A stretch of 57,017 nucleotides of DNA from an uncultured Roseburia sp. (GTDB lineage: Bacteria > Bacillota > Clostridia > Lachnospirales > Lachnospiraceae), in assembly GCA_947573605.1 (NCBI GenBank), contig CANPGM010000020.1:1-57017 (forward strand). Reading direction: 5' to 3'. Positions within the stretch are counted from its first letter, which is position 1; every line of letters starts with the position of its first letter. The notes beneath the pieces are model-generated. The model made no database searches. It was not told where the DNA came from and saw only the letters and a list, made by a program, of their open reading frames with translations. The position numbers were made by a program, and so were the translations under genes. This document shows positions 23,478 through 33,392 of this stretch, one piece after another.

Positions 23478-24321
23478 TTTTTTGAACCTCCTCAATAATT
23501 TTGTTTGGGGTAGAAGCCCCTGCGGTAATACCTACGTTATCGACGGATTTCAAACGGGATAAGTCCAAATCCTTAAAAGTTTGTATATAGTAAGTATTTT
23601 CACATTCTTTTTTACATATTTCAAATAGCTTCTGCGTATTGGAACTGGTCTTTCCACCTATGACAATCATAGCATCCACTTCTTTTGATATCCCCGCCGC
23701 CTCGGCCTGTCGTTCCGAGGTCGCGTTACAGATAGTATTTAAAACATTTATATCATAACCTTTTTCCCTGATAATTTCAACTAATTCTTGAAATTTATTG
23801 TAATTAAATGTCGTTTGGGAAACGATACATACCTTTTTTGATTGTTCAAGCGTAAAATTTTCCGCTTCTTCTCTGTTTTCAATGACGGCAGCGGCTCCAC
23901 GGACGGCCCATCCCATAATTCCCTCTACCTCGGGATGCTCCCGGTTTCCGATGATAACCAGATAATATCCTTCCCTGCCGTAGCGTTCGGCAAAGCGGTG
24001 AATTTTTAAAACAAACGGACAGGTTGCATCGACAATCTCAAAACCGCTGTCCTTTATTTCTTCGTAGACATTTCTTCCTACGCCATGCGAACGGATAATC
24101 ACCGTCCCCCGCGGCTGTTCTTTCAGCTCTTCTATCGACGCTACCGCCTTTACTCCTTTTTTTTCCAGATCAGAGACAACCGCTTCATTATGGATAATAG
24201 GACCGAAGGTATAAATCGGTCTGCCCTCTTCTTTTGCCTTTTCGGCCTCTTTATATACGGTCTCTACCGCCCGTTTTACGCCAAAGCAAAAACCGGCGCT
24301 CTTTGCCACAGTTACTTTCAT
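23458..24321 (-). CDS. ispH: 4-hydroxy-3-methylbut-2-enyl diphosphate reductase
   Basis: 287 residues. Last step of the MEP isoprenoid pathway, making IPP and DMAPP with a [4Fe-4S] cluster. The three cluster Cys are in AGFCFGVKRAV (Cys 12), VDATCPFVLKIH (about 96) and NTICNATSERQ (about 193), and the active-site SHGVG is present. GGGGGAG precedes the ATG. It shares the window with dxr and ispG of the same pathway, which lie about 25 kb away. It overlaps the S1-domain gene. Confidence 0.96.
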   Translation of the reverse strand: MKVTVAKSAGFCFGVKRAVETVYKEAEKAKEEGRPIYTFGPIIHNEAVVSDLEKKGVKAVASIEELKEQPRGTVIIRSHGVGRNVYEEIKDSGFEIVDATCPFVLKIHRFAERYGREGYYLVIIGNREHPEVEGIMGWAVRGAAAVIENREEAENFTLEQSKKVCIVSQTTFNYNKFQELVEIIREKGYDINVLNTICNATSERQAEAAGISKEVDAMIVIGGKTSSNTQKLFEICKKECENTYYIQTFKDLDLSRLKSVDNVGITAGASTPNKIIEEVQKNVRNEF

Positions 24322-24334
24322 AGACTCCCCCGCT

Positions 24335-25018
24335 TCAGACAGTTTTCAGAATCGCCGTTTTTTCACGGATAATGCGAAGAATTTCCTCCGTTGCACCCGC
24401 AATGTCAAGGTCGGAACTGTCAACCAAAACGGCGTCTTCCGCCTGCTTTAACGGTGAAACCTCCCGCGTCATATCCCTCTGATCCCGTTCTCTGATATCT
24501 TTCTCTATTTCTTCCAGATTACAGCGTTCTCCCTTTGCCGAAAGTTCCGCATATCTCCGTTTTGCTCTGGTTGCAACGCCTGCCGTCAGGTATATTTTCA
24601 CCTGAGCCTCCGGCAGCACGCAGGTCCCGATATCTCTGCCGTCCATCACTACGTCCGCCTCTTGCGCCAGCTTCCGCTGAAGCTCGACAAGCTTTTCCCT
24701 GACAACCGGATAAACACTGGTCGCGGAAGCCATATTGCCGACTTCCTCCGTCCGAATCAGTCCGGTTACGTTTTCTCCGTTTAATACAACCTGCTGTTCT
24801 CCGTCTTCATAGGCGATTGTAACGTCAACCTCCCGGCACGCCTGTGCAATTGCCGTCTCATCGTCTGCGGCAATATGATTTCTTATAAAATAAAAGGCCA
24901 TTGCCCGGTACATAGCCCCCGTATCCACATAAATAAAATTAAGCAGTCCGGCCAGTCTTCTTGCTACGGTACTTTTCCCCGCGCCTGCCGGTCCGTCTAT
25001 TGCAACATTAATACTCAT
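24335..25018 (-). CDS. cmk: Cytidylate kinase
   Basis: 227 residues. Phosphorylates CMP and dCMP. P-loop DGPAGAGKST (about 8-17), DTGAMYRA and DGRDIGTCVLP are present, with the CMP-binding insert. AAAGGG is eight bases before the ATG. It lies 75 bases after the yhiN-like gene and 13 before ispH; cmk-ispH-rpsA is a conserved clostridial order. Confidence 0.97.
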   Translation of the reverse strand: MSINVAIDGPAGAGKSTVARRLAGLLNFIYVDTGAMYRAMAFYFIRNHIAADDETAIAQACREVDVTIAYEDGEQQVVLNGENVTGLIRTEEVGNMASATSVYPVVREKLVELQRKLAQEADVVMDGRDIGTCVLPEAQVKIYLTAGVATRAKRRYAELSAKGERCNLEEIEKDIRERDQRDMTREVSPLKQAEDAVLVDSSDLDIAGATEEILRIIREKTAILKTV

Positions 25019-25093
25019 ATTATGAACCCTTTCCGGTAAATTTACTATTTATAAATTTTCGCTTTCTTTGTAAGTTTTGGAAAATCTTTATTT

Positions 25094-26386
25094 TCAACTG
25101 ACGCTGTTTCCGGCAAGATAACCGGTGGACCATGCAATCTGCAGATTAAAACCGCCCGTTAAAGCATCCAGATCCAGCACTTCTCCGCAGAAAAAAAGAT
25201 TTTTTACCAGTTTAGACTCCATTGTGGACGGATTCACTTCTTTGACTTTTATTCCGCCCCTCGTAATAATCGCTTCGTTAAAATCCGACGTCCCCGTGAG
25301 CGTCAAAGGAAATGCCTTTATCAGCCGGACAAACGAAAGACGTTCCTCTCTGGTAATCTCATTCGCCCTTTTTTCCGGATCTATGGTTGAAAGCTTCAGA
25401 ATCACCGGTAAAAGCTTCGCCGGGAACAGTTTGCCAAGCGAATTTTTAAACAGTCTGTTTTTGGCTTCGCCCAAATCCTTCAAGACGCGCATATCCAATT
25501 GCTCTTCGGACAGAGCAGGCTTTAAATCAATTTCCATCTCAAGTTCATTTTTTTTATATTTTGAAGAAATCCTGGCGCTTGCCGTTAAAATCAGCGGTCC
25601 GCTGACTCCGAAATGCGTAAAAAGCATTTCCCCGAACTCTTCAAAAAGCAGTTTTTTTTCGAACCGGATCCGAACTGTTACATTTTTTAAGGAAAGCCCC
25701 TGCATGTCCTTTACATAGGCCTCTTTCGTACGAAAAGGCACTAAAGAAGGGGTAAGCTCCGTTACCGTATGGCCCAGACTTTCGGCAAACCGGTATCCGT
25801 CGCCCGTAGATCCGGTGGCCCGATAAGAATATCCGCCCGTGGCAATAATCACAGAATCCGCATAAACCGTCTCCCCGTCTTTTAACGCGACGCCGGAGAC
25901 TTTCGTCTTTTGCATCTCTTTTCCGCGCTTACCGGAGTCCTCGCTTTTCGCGGACTCTTCTAGTGCATAGGGTTCAGCCAAAACCTGTTCCACTTCTGTA
26001 TTGAGCCGAACAGAAACGTGAGTGTCCTTTAATTTTTTTGCGAGAACGGCAATGACGTCTGAAGAATGGTCCGAAACCGGAAAAATACGGCCGCCCCGCT
26101 CTTTTTTCAATGCAAGGCCCTCTTTTTCAAAAAAATCAATTACCCTTCCATTATCATATGCAGAAAATGCACTATATAAAAACCTGGGATTAGAAATCAC
26201 ACCGGAAAGCAATGTCTCCATATCACATGCATTTGTAAGATTACATCGGCCTTTTCCGGTAATAAAAAGCTTCTTCCCAAGCTTTTCGTTTTTTTCAAGC
26301 AACAGTACCTGATGACCGTTTTCTGCCGCCGCAATCGCGGCAAACATTCCGGCAGGACCGCCGCCTGTCACAATTACTTTACTCAT
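25094..26386 (-). CDS. HI0933/YhiN-family FAD-dependent oxidoreductase
   Basis: 430 residues. Starts MSKVIVTGGGPAGMFAAIAA, an FAD-binding GxGxxG/A motif, then KLFITGKGRCNLTN, the signature of the HI0933 family. Later GGYSYRATGSTGDGYRFAESLGH and a C-terminal FCGEVLDLDALTGGFNLQIAWSTG with the second FAD contact. The biological substrate of this family is not established. Its ATG overlaps the rpiR-like stop by four bases (ATGA), so translation is probably coupled. Confidence 0.9.
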   Translation of the reverse strand: MSKVIVTGGGPAGMFAAIAAAENGHQVLLLEKNEKLGKKLFITGKGRCNLTNACDMETLLSGVISNPRFLYSAFSAYDNGRVIDFFEKEGLALKKERGGRIFPVSDHSSDVIAVLAKKLKDTHVSVRLNTEVEQVLAEPYALEESAKSEDSGKRGKEMQKTKVSGVALKDGETVYADSVIIATGGYSYRATGSTGDGYRFAESLGHTVTELTPSLVPFRTKEAYVKDMQGLSLKNVTVRIRFEKKLLFEEFGEMLFTHFGVSGPLILTASARISSKYKKNELEMEIDLKPALSEEQLDMRVLKDLGEAKNRLFKNSLGKLFPAKLLPVILKLSTIDPEKRANEITREERLSFVRLIKAFPLTLTGTSDFNEAIITRGGIKVKEVNPSTMESKLVKNLFFCGEVLDLDALTGGFNLQIAWSTGYLAGNSVS

Positions 26387-27306
26387 GAAACATCCTCTGC
26401 TTTGTTATATCTCATTTTAACGGAATCATTAATATAGTTAATTTCGTCGTTCCCGTACACCTGATATTCCTCCCAGACCGTTTCAAGCATATCAAGCGTT
26501 TTTGCTACTTTTGTCGGCTTCTTCATACATAAAGCGACAATCAGCGCATTAATGACGCTTAGCGGCGCCACAAGTGAATCCAGAATAGACGCCATATCGC
26601 TGTCCGCAATTAAATTACAGGAAGAATACAGATTCATCGGGCTATGTATGCTGTCTGTCAGCGTAATTACTTTTGCGCTCCGGTTATTTGCGAATTCCAT
26701 CGCCTTTAAGGTACGCATGGAATAGCGTGGAAAACTGATTCCGACAATCACGTCGTTTTTTCCGATATGAACCATCTGTTCAAAAATCTCGCTTGCGCTG
26801 TTTGTCTGGAGCAGATGCACATGGTCAAAAATAAGATTCAGGTAAAACGCCAGAAAAGACGCCAGCGGCGCACAGCTTCTGATACCGATGATATAAATAT
26901 TTTTTGCATCCAGTATCGTATCGACCGCCGCTTCAAACGCATTCGTATCAATCTTCTCCAATGTGGCGTTCAACCGCCTGACGTCCGATTTCAATATTGT
27001 GTCAAGAATTTCGGACTGACCGATTCTCCCATAGGCAGCTTCCATCCGTGTAACCGCATTTAACTGCCCCTGCACCAATTCTTCCAGCGCATTCTGAAAT
27101 TCCGGATACCCCTTATAGCCAAGATGTGTCGCAAAACGTACAACGGTAGATTCACTGACTCCAACCGTTTCTCCCAATCTGGCAGCCGTAAAAAACGCCG
27201 CCTTATCATAATGATCCGAAATATATGCCGCGAGTCTCTTCTGTCCCTTACTTAATCTGCCGTAAGCTTCATTGATTCGATTTCTCAAATCGTTTTTATT
27301 TCCCAT
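26383..27306 (-). CDS. MurR/RpiR-family transcriptional regulator
   Basis: 307 residues. N-terminal HTH of the RpiR type (about 1-80; GVSESTVVRFATHLGYKGYPEF is the recognition region, about 49-70) and a SIS sugar-phosphate-binding domain (about 115-260; IYIIGIRSCAPLASFLAFYL). Such regulators sense phosphosugars. No sugar-catabolic genes lie beside it, only the yhiN-like gene, which it precedes with a four-base overlap, so the regulated genes are unknown. First gene of the run rpiR-yhiN-cmk-ispH-rpsA-cheR. Confidence 0.9.
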   Translation of the reverse strand: MGNKNDLRNRINEAYGRLSKGQKRLAAYISDHYDKAAFFTAARLGETVGVSESTVVRFATHLGYKGYPEFQNALEELVQGQLNAVTRMEAAYGRIGQSEILDTILKSDVRRLNATLEKIDTNAFEAAVDTILDAKNIYIIGIRSCAPLASFLAFYLNLIFDHVHLLQTNSASEIFEQMVHIGKNDVIVGISFPRYSMRTLKAMEFANNRSAKVITLTDSIHSPMNLYSSCNLIADSDMASILDSLVAPLSVINALIVALCMKKPTKVAKTLDMLETVWEEYQVYGNDEINYINDSVKMRYNKAEDVS

Positions 27307-27412
27307 AAAACGCCCCGCTCATTTTTATTTTTCTGTGACTGACAGACTCTTTGCGTTCTTTTCGTCAGATATATCAGACAGATTGGCCTGTCCGCAGACT
27401 GACGCTGTTTCT

Positions 27413-27441
27413 ATTATATCGAATGACAAAAAAATTTGCAA
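27413..27441 (-). promoter_or_regulatory. Promoter of the rpiR-yhiN-cmk operon
   Basis: TTGCAA (27441-27436), a 17-base spacer and TATAAT (27418-27413) on the minus strand. The leader is about 100 bases and has repeated CAGACT/AGTCTG and TCAGA-type motifs that could fold or bind a regulator. Confidence 0.72.
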
Positions 27442-27500
27442 GAAGCAAAACTGGCCTGATTAATATAATTAAAACTGGATATTTTAAACAATCCATTTTA

Positions 27501-27509
27501 TGTTATATT
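27501..27509 (+). promoter_or_regulatory. Extended -10 of the ECF S-component gene
   Basis: TGT-TATATT with the -10 at 27504-27509, about 50 bases before the start. The -35 is poorly defined. A GCCGC-AAA-GCGGC hairpin (27531-27543) lies between it and the ribosome site. Confidence 0.5.
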
Positions 27510-27560
27510 ACAAAAGAACATTAAAAAAATGCCGCAAAGCGGCAGAACAGGAGGTTACTT

Positions 27561-28154
27561 ATGACAAATCAGACAATAAAAAAAATGGTGATTTCGGCGC
27601 TTCTTGCCGCAATGACCTGTGTCGCAACTATGATAATTAAAATCCCGACCCCTACATTCGGATATATCCATTTGGGCGACGGCTTCGTACTTCTCTGCGG
27701 AGTGATTTTAGGGCCCCTTCCGGGCGCGCTTGCCGCGGGTATCGGTTCTATGCTGGCCGATCTGTTTTCGGGCTATGCGTCATTCGCCCCCGCAACGTTC
27801 TTTATTAAAGCGCTTACCGCAGGCATTGGCGCAGTCCTTTTCCGCCTTTTCAATCGAAACGTCAAATCTGCATGGACGTGCTGCGCTTCCGTCGTCATAA
27901 GCGGCATCGTGGGAGAAACAATTATGGTATTCGGATATTTTCTTTATGAAGCGGGACTTTCCGCTTTCGGAAACGGAGGATTTACAAATGCGTCTTTAGC
28001 CGCTGGTATTGCCTCTTCCGCCGCCGGTATTCCGTTCAATATCGTTCAGGGCGTAACGGGCATTGCGCTTTGCGTTCTGTTGCTGCCAATTATGCTGAAA
28101 ATTCCCGATGTCAGAGAATGGATTGGAAAAAAACAGGCCGTCTCAAAACAGTAA
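27561..28154 (+). CDS. ECF transporter S component
   Basis: 197 residues, about six hydrophobic segments. The substrate-binding subunit of an energy-coupling-factor vitamin or metabolite importer: IPTPTFGYIHLGDGFVLLCGVILGPLPGA... followed by GSMLADLFSGY fits the ECF S family that docks with a shared EcfAAT module encoded elsewhere. I cannot tell the ligand; no vitamin biosynthesis gene or known riboswitch is next to it. AGGAGGT (27549-27555) is five bases before the ATG, and a short GC hairpin lies just upstream. Confidence 0.85.
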   Translation: MTNQTIKKMVISALLAAMTCVATMIIKIPTPTFGYIHLGDGFVLLCGVILGPLPGALAAGIGSMLADLFSGYASFAPATFFIKALTAGIGAVLFRLFNRNVKSAWTCCASVVISGIVGETIMVFGYFLYEAGLSAFGNGGFTNASLAAGIASSAAGIPFNIVQGVTGIALCVLLLPIMLKIPDVREWIGKKQAVSKQ

Positions 28155-28169
28155 CCATTCCAAACGTCT

Positions 28170-28215
28170 TCCGGGGACTACCGCAGAATTTGGCCTGCAG
28201 AAGCCCCCGGATTTT
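28170..28215. terminator. Terminator between the ECF and LRR genes
   Basis: Outer arms TCCGGGG (28170-28176) and CCCCGGA (28205-28211), inner GCAG/CTGC, followed by TTTTA on the plus strand. It lies between convergent stops at 28154 and 28219. Confidence 0.75.
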
Positions 28216-28218
28216 ACT

Positions 28219-30603
28219 TCAATTTATTTCGATTCTATGCCCCGATCTCTTCAAATGTTTCATTGTTTCGTCCGAAATCACCGATGTACCGCCCATTATA
28301 AATGTAGTTGTAATATTGCTTCGCTGTAAAAATGCCTCCTGACTGGTATAATTTCCGTCCGATACCAATATGACCGGCGCGTTTAAAGCAGCCGCAAAAG
28401 CGCCTCCGGTCAGTCCGTCCGGAAAGTTGCCGCCATAAGCAAATACTGCCGCCTCCGCCTCCGCCATTCCAAAATATTCCGCGACTTTAAGTGAAGTTTC
28501 GTAACGGGTCGTTCCCGCAATCCGGACTACCGAACTGCAGATACTGTCCGCCTGTTCTTTTACTTTATCGCTTACGGCTCCTGTTCCTCCGATCAGATAA
28601 ATATGTTTCGGAGCAATTTCCTCAATTTTTTTCACTTCTTCCCGTGTAAGGATTTCTCCTGCAAGAAAAATCGGCATACCGCGTGCTCCTGCAATTCCGG
28701 AAACGGATAAGCTGTCCGCATACCCCGTTCCGCTTACAATCACAATATCCGTTCCCTTTGTAACCGTCATTTCATTTACAATAAAAAGATTTGTCTCGTA
28801 ACGGGATCCTCCGCCGAGACGCTTGATCTTTTGATCGGAAAATCCGCTTTCCCGCAGGGATACGGCGACCGATTCGGGTACGGCGCTTACTCCGCCCAAA
28901 AGATATACCTTCCCGTTTTTGTCAACATGTGAAATAATATAATCGAGCGTTTCTTTTGTACCGGTTTCCGATTTTCCGACCAGCAGAATCGGAGCATGAA
29001 CCGATGCCGCAAGAGGAGACCCGGCAAGCGCATCCGGGAAATTATCGGCACAGGCAAGAACAACGGAAGGGAATGTACCGTCTCCCCGCATCTGCTCGGC
29101 ACACGCAATTGCAGTCTGGTACCGGCTCGTCCCCGCAATCCGCACAGGTTCCGCCGCCGGCTCTTCTCCCTGCAGATAGACAAACGCTCCGGCCGACTTT
29201 GTCGCCACAAGCGCCTGCGCCTGTTCTTTTGTACCGTCACCGCCGTATGATACAATAATTTTACTCTCCGGCGCCGTCGCCGCTCCCAAAAAACAGCCTT
29301 CAAAGCGCTTTATCTCACTTCCGGAAAAACAAATCCTGGCAGAAAGTTTCTCACAGCCTGCAAACATGTGTTCCATATCGGTAAACATTCCGGTATCCCA
29401 TTCTTCTGTCGCAAGACGCTCCAGATTTTTACAGTTTTGAAATGCTCCGGATGCGTTAACTACATTCGAAACATCCCATTTACCGGTATTTAGGCTTATT
29501 AAATTTTGACAACCGGAAAACATTCCGCCCATTTCGGTCAGTTTTCCGGTATTCCAGTCTTCAACATCCAGAGATTCAAAGCCTCCGTTAAAAAACATAC
29601 GGCTGGTATTCCCCACGTTTCCGGTATCCCAACCGCTGACATCTAATACCGTCAGCTTCGTGCAGTTTGCAAACTGTGACTTCATATTACTGACATTTGC
29701 AGTATTCCAATTACCGACGTCCAGCACAGCCAGTTCACCGCAGCCTTCAAACATCGATTCCATCACTTTTACACTGCCGACATCCCAGCCGCTTACATCC
29801 AGACGTTCCAGCTTCTTACAGTCGCCAAACATTCCATACATCGTAACTGCACTGACCGGATTCCAGCCGCTGACGTCCAGACTTCTTAAGCTTTCACATC
29901 CCCGGAACATCCACGTCATCCCCGATACTTTGTCAACAGACCAACCGCCGACGTCAAGTCCGGTCAAATGTGAACAGCCGGAAAACATCTGCGTCATATC
30001 TGTTACCTGCTTCGTATCCCAGCCGCCGACATCAAGCGTTTCCAGACTGACGCAATTCCAAAACATCCCGTTCATATTCGCTGCGCTGCCAGTGTTCCAT
30101 TTTCCCGCTGCAAGATTCTTTAATGCACCGCAGTCCCAGAACATCCGGCTCATATCGTATACATTTGCAGTATCCCACTCCTGCACATTTAATTCGGCCA
30201 GACTAACGCATCCTTCAAACATGCCGCTCATTGTGATCACCTGGCTCGAATCCCATTGTCCGGTATCGACGACAGTCAGATATTTGCATCCAAAAAACAA
30301 ATTTTTCGCCGATTTCATCCCCGTACCGCTTAGTTTTGCCTGTCGAATCTGATCCGCATACTGCAGCCATTCCGGTTTCTTTTCTCCGTAATTCATTCCG
30401 TTTCCGGTAAGTGTAAGCGTTCCTTCCTGATCAAGCGACCAGTCTATTCCATACCAGCTTCCGGAAACAATCAATTCATTTACCGGCCGCTCCGTCTCGT
30501 ATGGCTCCGACAATTCCGCCTTTTCCGATGCAAACGTACAGAGCGGCATCCCGGCCAGCCCCAGACAAATACAAATGATCGCTGCCGCTTTATTTTTCTT
30601 CAT
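28219..30603 (-). CDS. Secreted BspA-type leucine-rich-repeat protein with CWB2 wall-binding repeats
   Basis: 794 residues. A signal peptide (MKKNKAAAIICICLGLAGMP...ASEKA) is followed by about 12 repeats of 25 residues (about 100-420), each with L-x-x-LDVxxWdTxxVxxMxxMFxxC, the BspA/DUF285 class of leucine-rich repeats. Near residue 490 come three CWB2 repeats starting VRIAGTSRYQTA, KRLGGGSRYETN and VRIAGTTRYETS, which bind the cell wall as in clostridial surface proteins. This points to a secreted adhesin-like protein on the peptidoglycan. AAAGGAG is eight bases before the ATG. Repeat Cys residues are regularly placed. Ligand unknown. It is transcribed alone, separated from oadA by a strong hairpin. 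Confidence 0.9.
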   Translation of the reverse strand: MKKNKAAAIICICLGLAGMPLCTFASEKAELSEPYETERPVNELIVSGSWYGIDWSLDQEGTLTLTGNGMNYGEKKPEWLQYADQIRQAKLSGTGMKSAKNLFFGCKYLTVVDTGQWDSSQVITMSGMFEGCVSLAELNVQEWDTANVYDMSRMFWDCGALKNLAAGKWNTGSAANMNGMFWNCVSLETLDVGGWDTKQVTDMTQMFSGCSHLTGLDVGGWSVDKVSGMTWMFRGCESLRSLDVSGWNPVSAVTMYGMFGDCKKLERLDVSGWDVGSVKVMESMFEGCGELAVLDVGNWNTANVSNMKSQFANCTKLTVLDVSGWDTGNVGNTSRMFFNGGFESLDVEDWNTGKLTEMGGMFSGCQNLISLNTGKWDVSNVVNASGAFQNCKNLERLATEEWDTGMFTDMEHMFAGCEKLSARICFSGSEIKRFEGCFLGAATAPESKIIVSYGGDGTKEQAQALVATKSAGAFVYLQGEEPAAEPVRIAGTSRYQTAIACAEQMRGDGTFPSVVLACADNFPDALAGSPLAASVHAPILLVGKSETGTKETLDYIISHVDKNGKVYLLGGVSAVPESVAVSLRESGFSDQKIKRLGGGSRYETNLFIVNEMTVTKGTDIVIVSGTGYADSLSVSGIAGARGMPIFLAGEILTREEVKKIEEIAPKHIYLIGGTGAVSDKVKEQADSICSSVVRIAGTTRYETSLKVAEYFGMAEAEAAVFAYGGNFPDGLTGGAFAAALNAPVILVSDGNYTSQEAFLQRSNITTTFIMGGTSVISDETMKHLKRSGHRIEIN

Positions 30604-30652
30604 AACCGTACTCCTTTATATGTATCCTACGACGCAGTATTTTTGTATTGCG

Positions 30653-30693
30653 AATGGGGCTGTGCGGAAACATCTGCTCCGCACAGCCCCATT
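30653..30693. terminator. Strong GC hairpin after oadA
   Basis: Perfect 16-base arms AATGGGGCTGTGCGGA (30653-30668) and TCCGCACAGCCCCATT (30678-30693) around a 9-base loop. It lies 28 bases after the oadA stop (30722). The T-run is on the plus strand (ATTTTTATAC), so on the minus strand it may work by stability rather than as a classic intrinsic terminator, or insulate the LRR gene. Confidence 0.7.
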
Positions 30694-30721
30694 TTTATAC
30701 AGCCTTATTCCGTAAGTCTGT

Positions 30722-32140
30722 TTACACCGGATAAGCCCCGTTTTTCGTATCGGCAACCGATGCGTCGACCTTCGTCTGCTGCGCTTCGCGATACTTAAAG
30801 AAATCCGTCGCAACCTGCGGGAACAGTGCGTAAGTCAATACGTCCTCGTCCTGCTGCTTCCACTGTTTCATCTCGGCCTCGATCTTGGCAAGTTCCGGCT
30901 CCAATAAATCCGCCGGCCGACAGGTAATCGCATTTTTCTTATCTTCGCCAAGTACCTTATCTACCACTTCCGGATTAAACGGTTTTACCGTCTGCCCGTA
31001 TTTACCAAGCAACACGTCTTTCGTCTCTTTTGTCGCTACTTTATAACGCTCGCCCATCAATACATTAAATACCGCCTGCGTACCTACAATCTGGGAAGAC
31101 GGCGTTACAAGCGGCGGCTCGCCCAGATCCTTCCGCACTCTCGGTATCTCTTTTAATACCTCGTCATATTTGTCCTCGGCATGCTGTTCCTTTAATTGAG
31201 ATACCATATTAGAAAGCATACCGCCCGGTACCTGATACAATAATGTCTTAATATTTACGCCGAGTACCTTTGTGCTCATCAGGCCGCTCTCAAGCGCTTC
31301 TTCACGCATCGGACGAAAATAATCTGCAATCTCGGCCAGCAGATCCTGATCGAGCCCCGTGTCAAACTCCGTACCGCGGAACGCCTCAACCATAACCTCG
31401 GTAGCCGGCTGGCTGGTTCCCATTGAGAACGGACTCATTGCCGTATCAATAATATCGCAGCCCGATTCTACCGCTTTCATATAAGTCATTGCCGCTACGC
31501 CTGAAGTATAGTGCGTATGAAGCTCTACCGGAAGCTTCGTCGCGCTCTTTAACGCCTGAACCAGACGCGTCGCCTCCGCAGGCACAAGAAGACCCGCCAT
31601 ATCCTTGATACATAAGGAATCCGCGCCCATATCCTCGATCTTCTTTGCCATCTCCATCCAGTAATCCAGCGTATAGGCATCTCCTAACGTATAGGAAAGC
31701 GCAACCTGTGCGTGGCCTTTTTCTTTATTACATGCAGTAACCGCTGTCTGTAAATTACGGACATCATTCAGGCAGTCGAAAATACGGATAATATCGATTC
31801 CGTTTGCAACGGATTTCTGCACAAAATACTCCACGACGTCATCTGCATACGGACGATATCCCAAAATATTCTGTCCTCGGAACAGCATCTGCAATTTCGT
31901 ATTTTTAAATCCGTCCCTTAATTTACGAAGGCGCTCCCATGGGTCTTCCTTTAGGAAACGTAAGGATGCGTCAAATGTAGCACCGCCCCAGCACTCAACC
32001 GCATGAAAACCGACTTTATCCATTTTATCGATAATCGGAAGCATCTGTTCTGTCGTCATACGAGTCGCAATCAGCGACTGATGTGCATCACGCAGAACGG
32101 TTTCAGTTATTTTTAATGGTTTTTTTACAACTTCTGCCAT
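30722..32140 (-). CDS. oadA: OadA-type carboxyltransferase (oxaloacetate decarboxylase alpha / PycB / transcarboxylase 5S)
   Basis: 472 residues. TIM-barrel carboxyltransferase that moves CO2 between oxaloacetate/pyruvate and biotin. Signature ITETVLRDAHQSLIATRM (about 10-27), ECWGGATFDASLRFL, and the metal site VELHTHYTSG are present. The C-terminal domain ends without a biotin lysine motif, so it must use the separate carrier encoded upstream. In a pump complex it is the alpha subunit; the same chain type is the 5S subunit of transcarboxylase. It lies 84 bases after oadB; that gap holds a TGTCCG/CGGACA hairpin. Confidence 0.93.
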   Translation of the reverse strand: MAEVVKKPLKITETVLRDAHQSLIATRMTTEQMLPIIDKMDKVGFHAVECWGGATFDASLRFLKEDPWERLRKLRDGFKNTKLQMLFRGQNILGYRPYADDVVEYFVQKSVANGIDIIRIFDCLNDVRNLQTAVTACNKEKGHAQVALSYTLGDAYTLDYWMEMAKKIEDMGADSLCIKDMAGLLVPAEATRLVQALKSATKLPVELHTHYTSGVAAMTYMKAVESGCDIIDTAMSPFSMGTSQPATEVMVEAFRGTEFDTGLDQDLLAEIADYFRPMREEALESGLMSTKVLGVNIKTLLYQVPGGMLSNMVSQLKEQHAEDKYDEVLKEIPRVRKDLGEPPLVTPSSQIVGTQAVFNVLMGERYKVATKETKDVLLGKYGQTVKPFNPEVVDKVLGEDKKNAITCRPADLLEPELAKIEAEMKQWKQQDEDVLTYALFPQVATDFFKYREAQQTKVDASVADTKNGAYPV

Positions 32141-32224
32141 GATATACTCTTTCTCCTCTCATGTCCGATTTCCCGGACAAACATTTTTATACCCAATGCA
32201 AAATGGCACGGGCCTGCCTGAATA

Positions 32225-33373
32225 TTAAATTCCGAAAATTGCCATAAATACGCCGGCCGCTACTGCAGTACCGATTACTCCGGCAACATTCGGACCCATT
32301 GCATGCATAAGTAAAAAGTTGGTCGGATCTTCTTCCGCTCCTACCTTCTGCGATACACGGGCCGCCATTGGAACAGCGGAAACGCCTGCGGAACCAATCA
32401 GCGGATTAATCTTGCCCTTTGTAATAAAGCATAAGAGCTTTCCGAACAATACTCCGGCCATTGTTCCGAACATAAACGCAACCAGACCGAGAATTACAAT
32501 CTTACCTGTCGTCCAGTTCAAGAACGCCTCTGCGCTTGTGGAAGCTCCGACAGAAGTACCAAGTAAAATAACTACGATATACATCAACGCATTGGAAGCC
32601 GTATCGGTAAGCTGACGAACAACGCCGCACTCACGAAACAGATTTCCAAGCATCAACATTCCTACCAACGGCGCTGTCGTCGGAAGAATCGTACAAACTA
32701 CAATTGTTACAACAATCGGGAACAGGATCTTTTCCAGTTTGGATACCGGACGAAGATTCTGCATCTTTATCGCGCGTTCCTTCTTTGTCGTAAACAGTTT
32801 CATAATAGGCGGCTGAATAATCGGTACAAGAGCCATGTACGAATATGCCGCAACCGCAATCGGCCCCATCAGACCGGACTGCCCCAATTTTCCTGCAAGG
32901 AATATCGAAGTCGGCCCGTCGGCGCCTCCGATAATAGATACGGCTGCTGCCGCTTTGTCGTTAAATCCCATCAGAATTGCAAGGAAATAAGCGCCGAATA
33001 TACCGAACTGAGCCGCTGCCCCCAGTAAAAAGCTGATCGGATTCGCAATTAAAGGTCCAAAATCGGTCATCGCGCCAACGCCCAGGAAAATCAGCGAAGG
33101 TAAAATGGACCATTCATCTAATATATAAAAGTAATGGAATAAACCGCCGACGCCATTGCTCATCTGCTCCGGCGTTGCAAAAATATCGGGATAAATATTT
33201 ACAAGCAGCATACCGAATGCAATCGGCACAAGCAGTAAAGGTTCAAATCCCTTTGCAATCGCCAGATACAGGAACACACATGCCACGATAATCATGATAA
33301 AATTTCCGACTGTCAGATTAAAGAAGGCCGTCTGGTGAAGGAGATTCCCCATCGTCTCCGTAAAATAACTCAT
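32225..33373 (-). CDS. oadB: Na+-translocating decarboxylase beta subunit
   Basis: 382 residues, about nine or more membrane helices. Drives Na+ export with the free energy of decarboxylating carboxybiotin. Conserved: [17 protein letters not shown] (about 106-122), the Asp-bearing [17 protein letters not shown] (about 154-170; the Asp is the known essential residue) and [14 protein letters not shown]. It lies 19 bases after the biotin carrier. It belongs to the membrane decarboxylase family for oxaloacetate, methylmalonyl-CoA or glutaconyl-CoA; the beta subunit does not tell which. Confidence 0.95.
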   Translation of the reverse strand: MSYFTETMGNLLHQTAFFNLTVGNFIMIIVACVFLYLAIAKGFEPLLLVPIAFGMLLVNIYPDIFATPEQMSNGVGGLFHYFYILDEWSILPSLIFLGVGAMTDFGPLIANPISFLLGAAAQFGIFGAYFLAILMGFNDKAAAAVSIIGGADGPTSIFLAGKLGQSGLMGPIAVAAYSYMALVPIIQPPIMKLFTTKKERAIKMQNLRPVSKLEKILFPIVVTIVVCTILPTTAPLVGMLMLGNLFRECGVVRQLTDTASNALMYIVVILLGTSVGASTSAEAFLNWTTGKIVILGLVAFMFGTMAGVLFGKLLCFITKGKINPLIGSAGVSAVPMAARVSQKVGAEEDPTNFLLMHAMGPNVAGVIGTAVAAGVFMAIFGI

Positions 33374-33392
33374 AAGATTCCTCCTAAAATGA

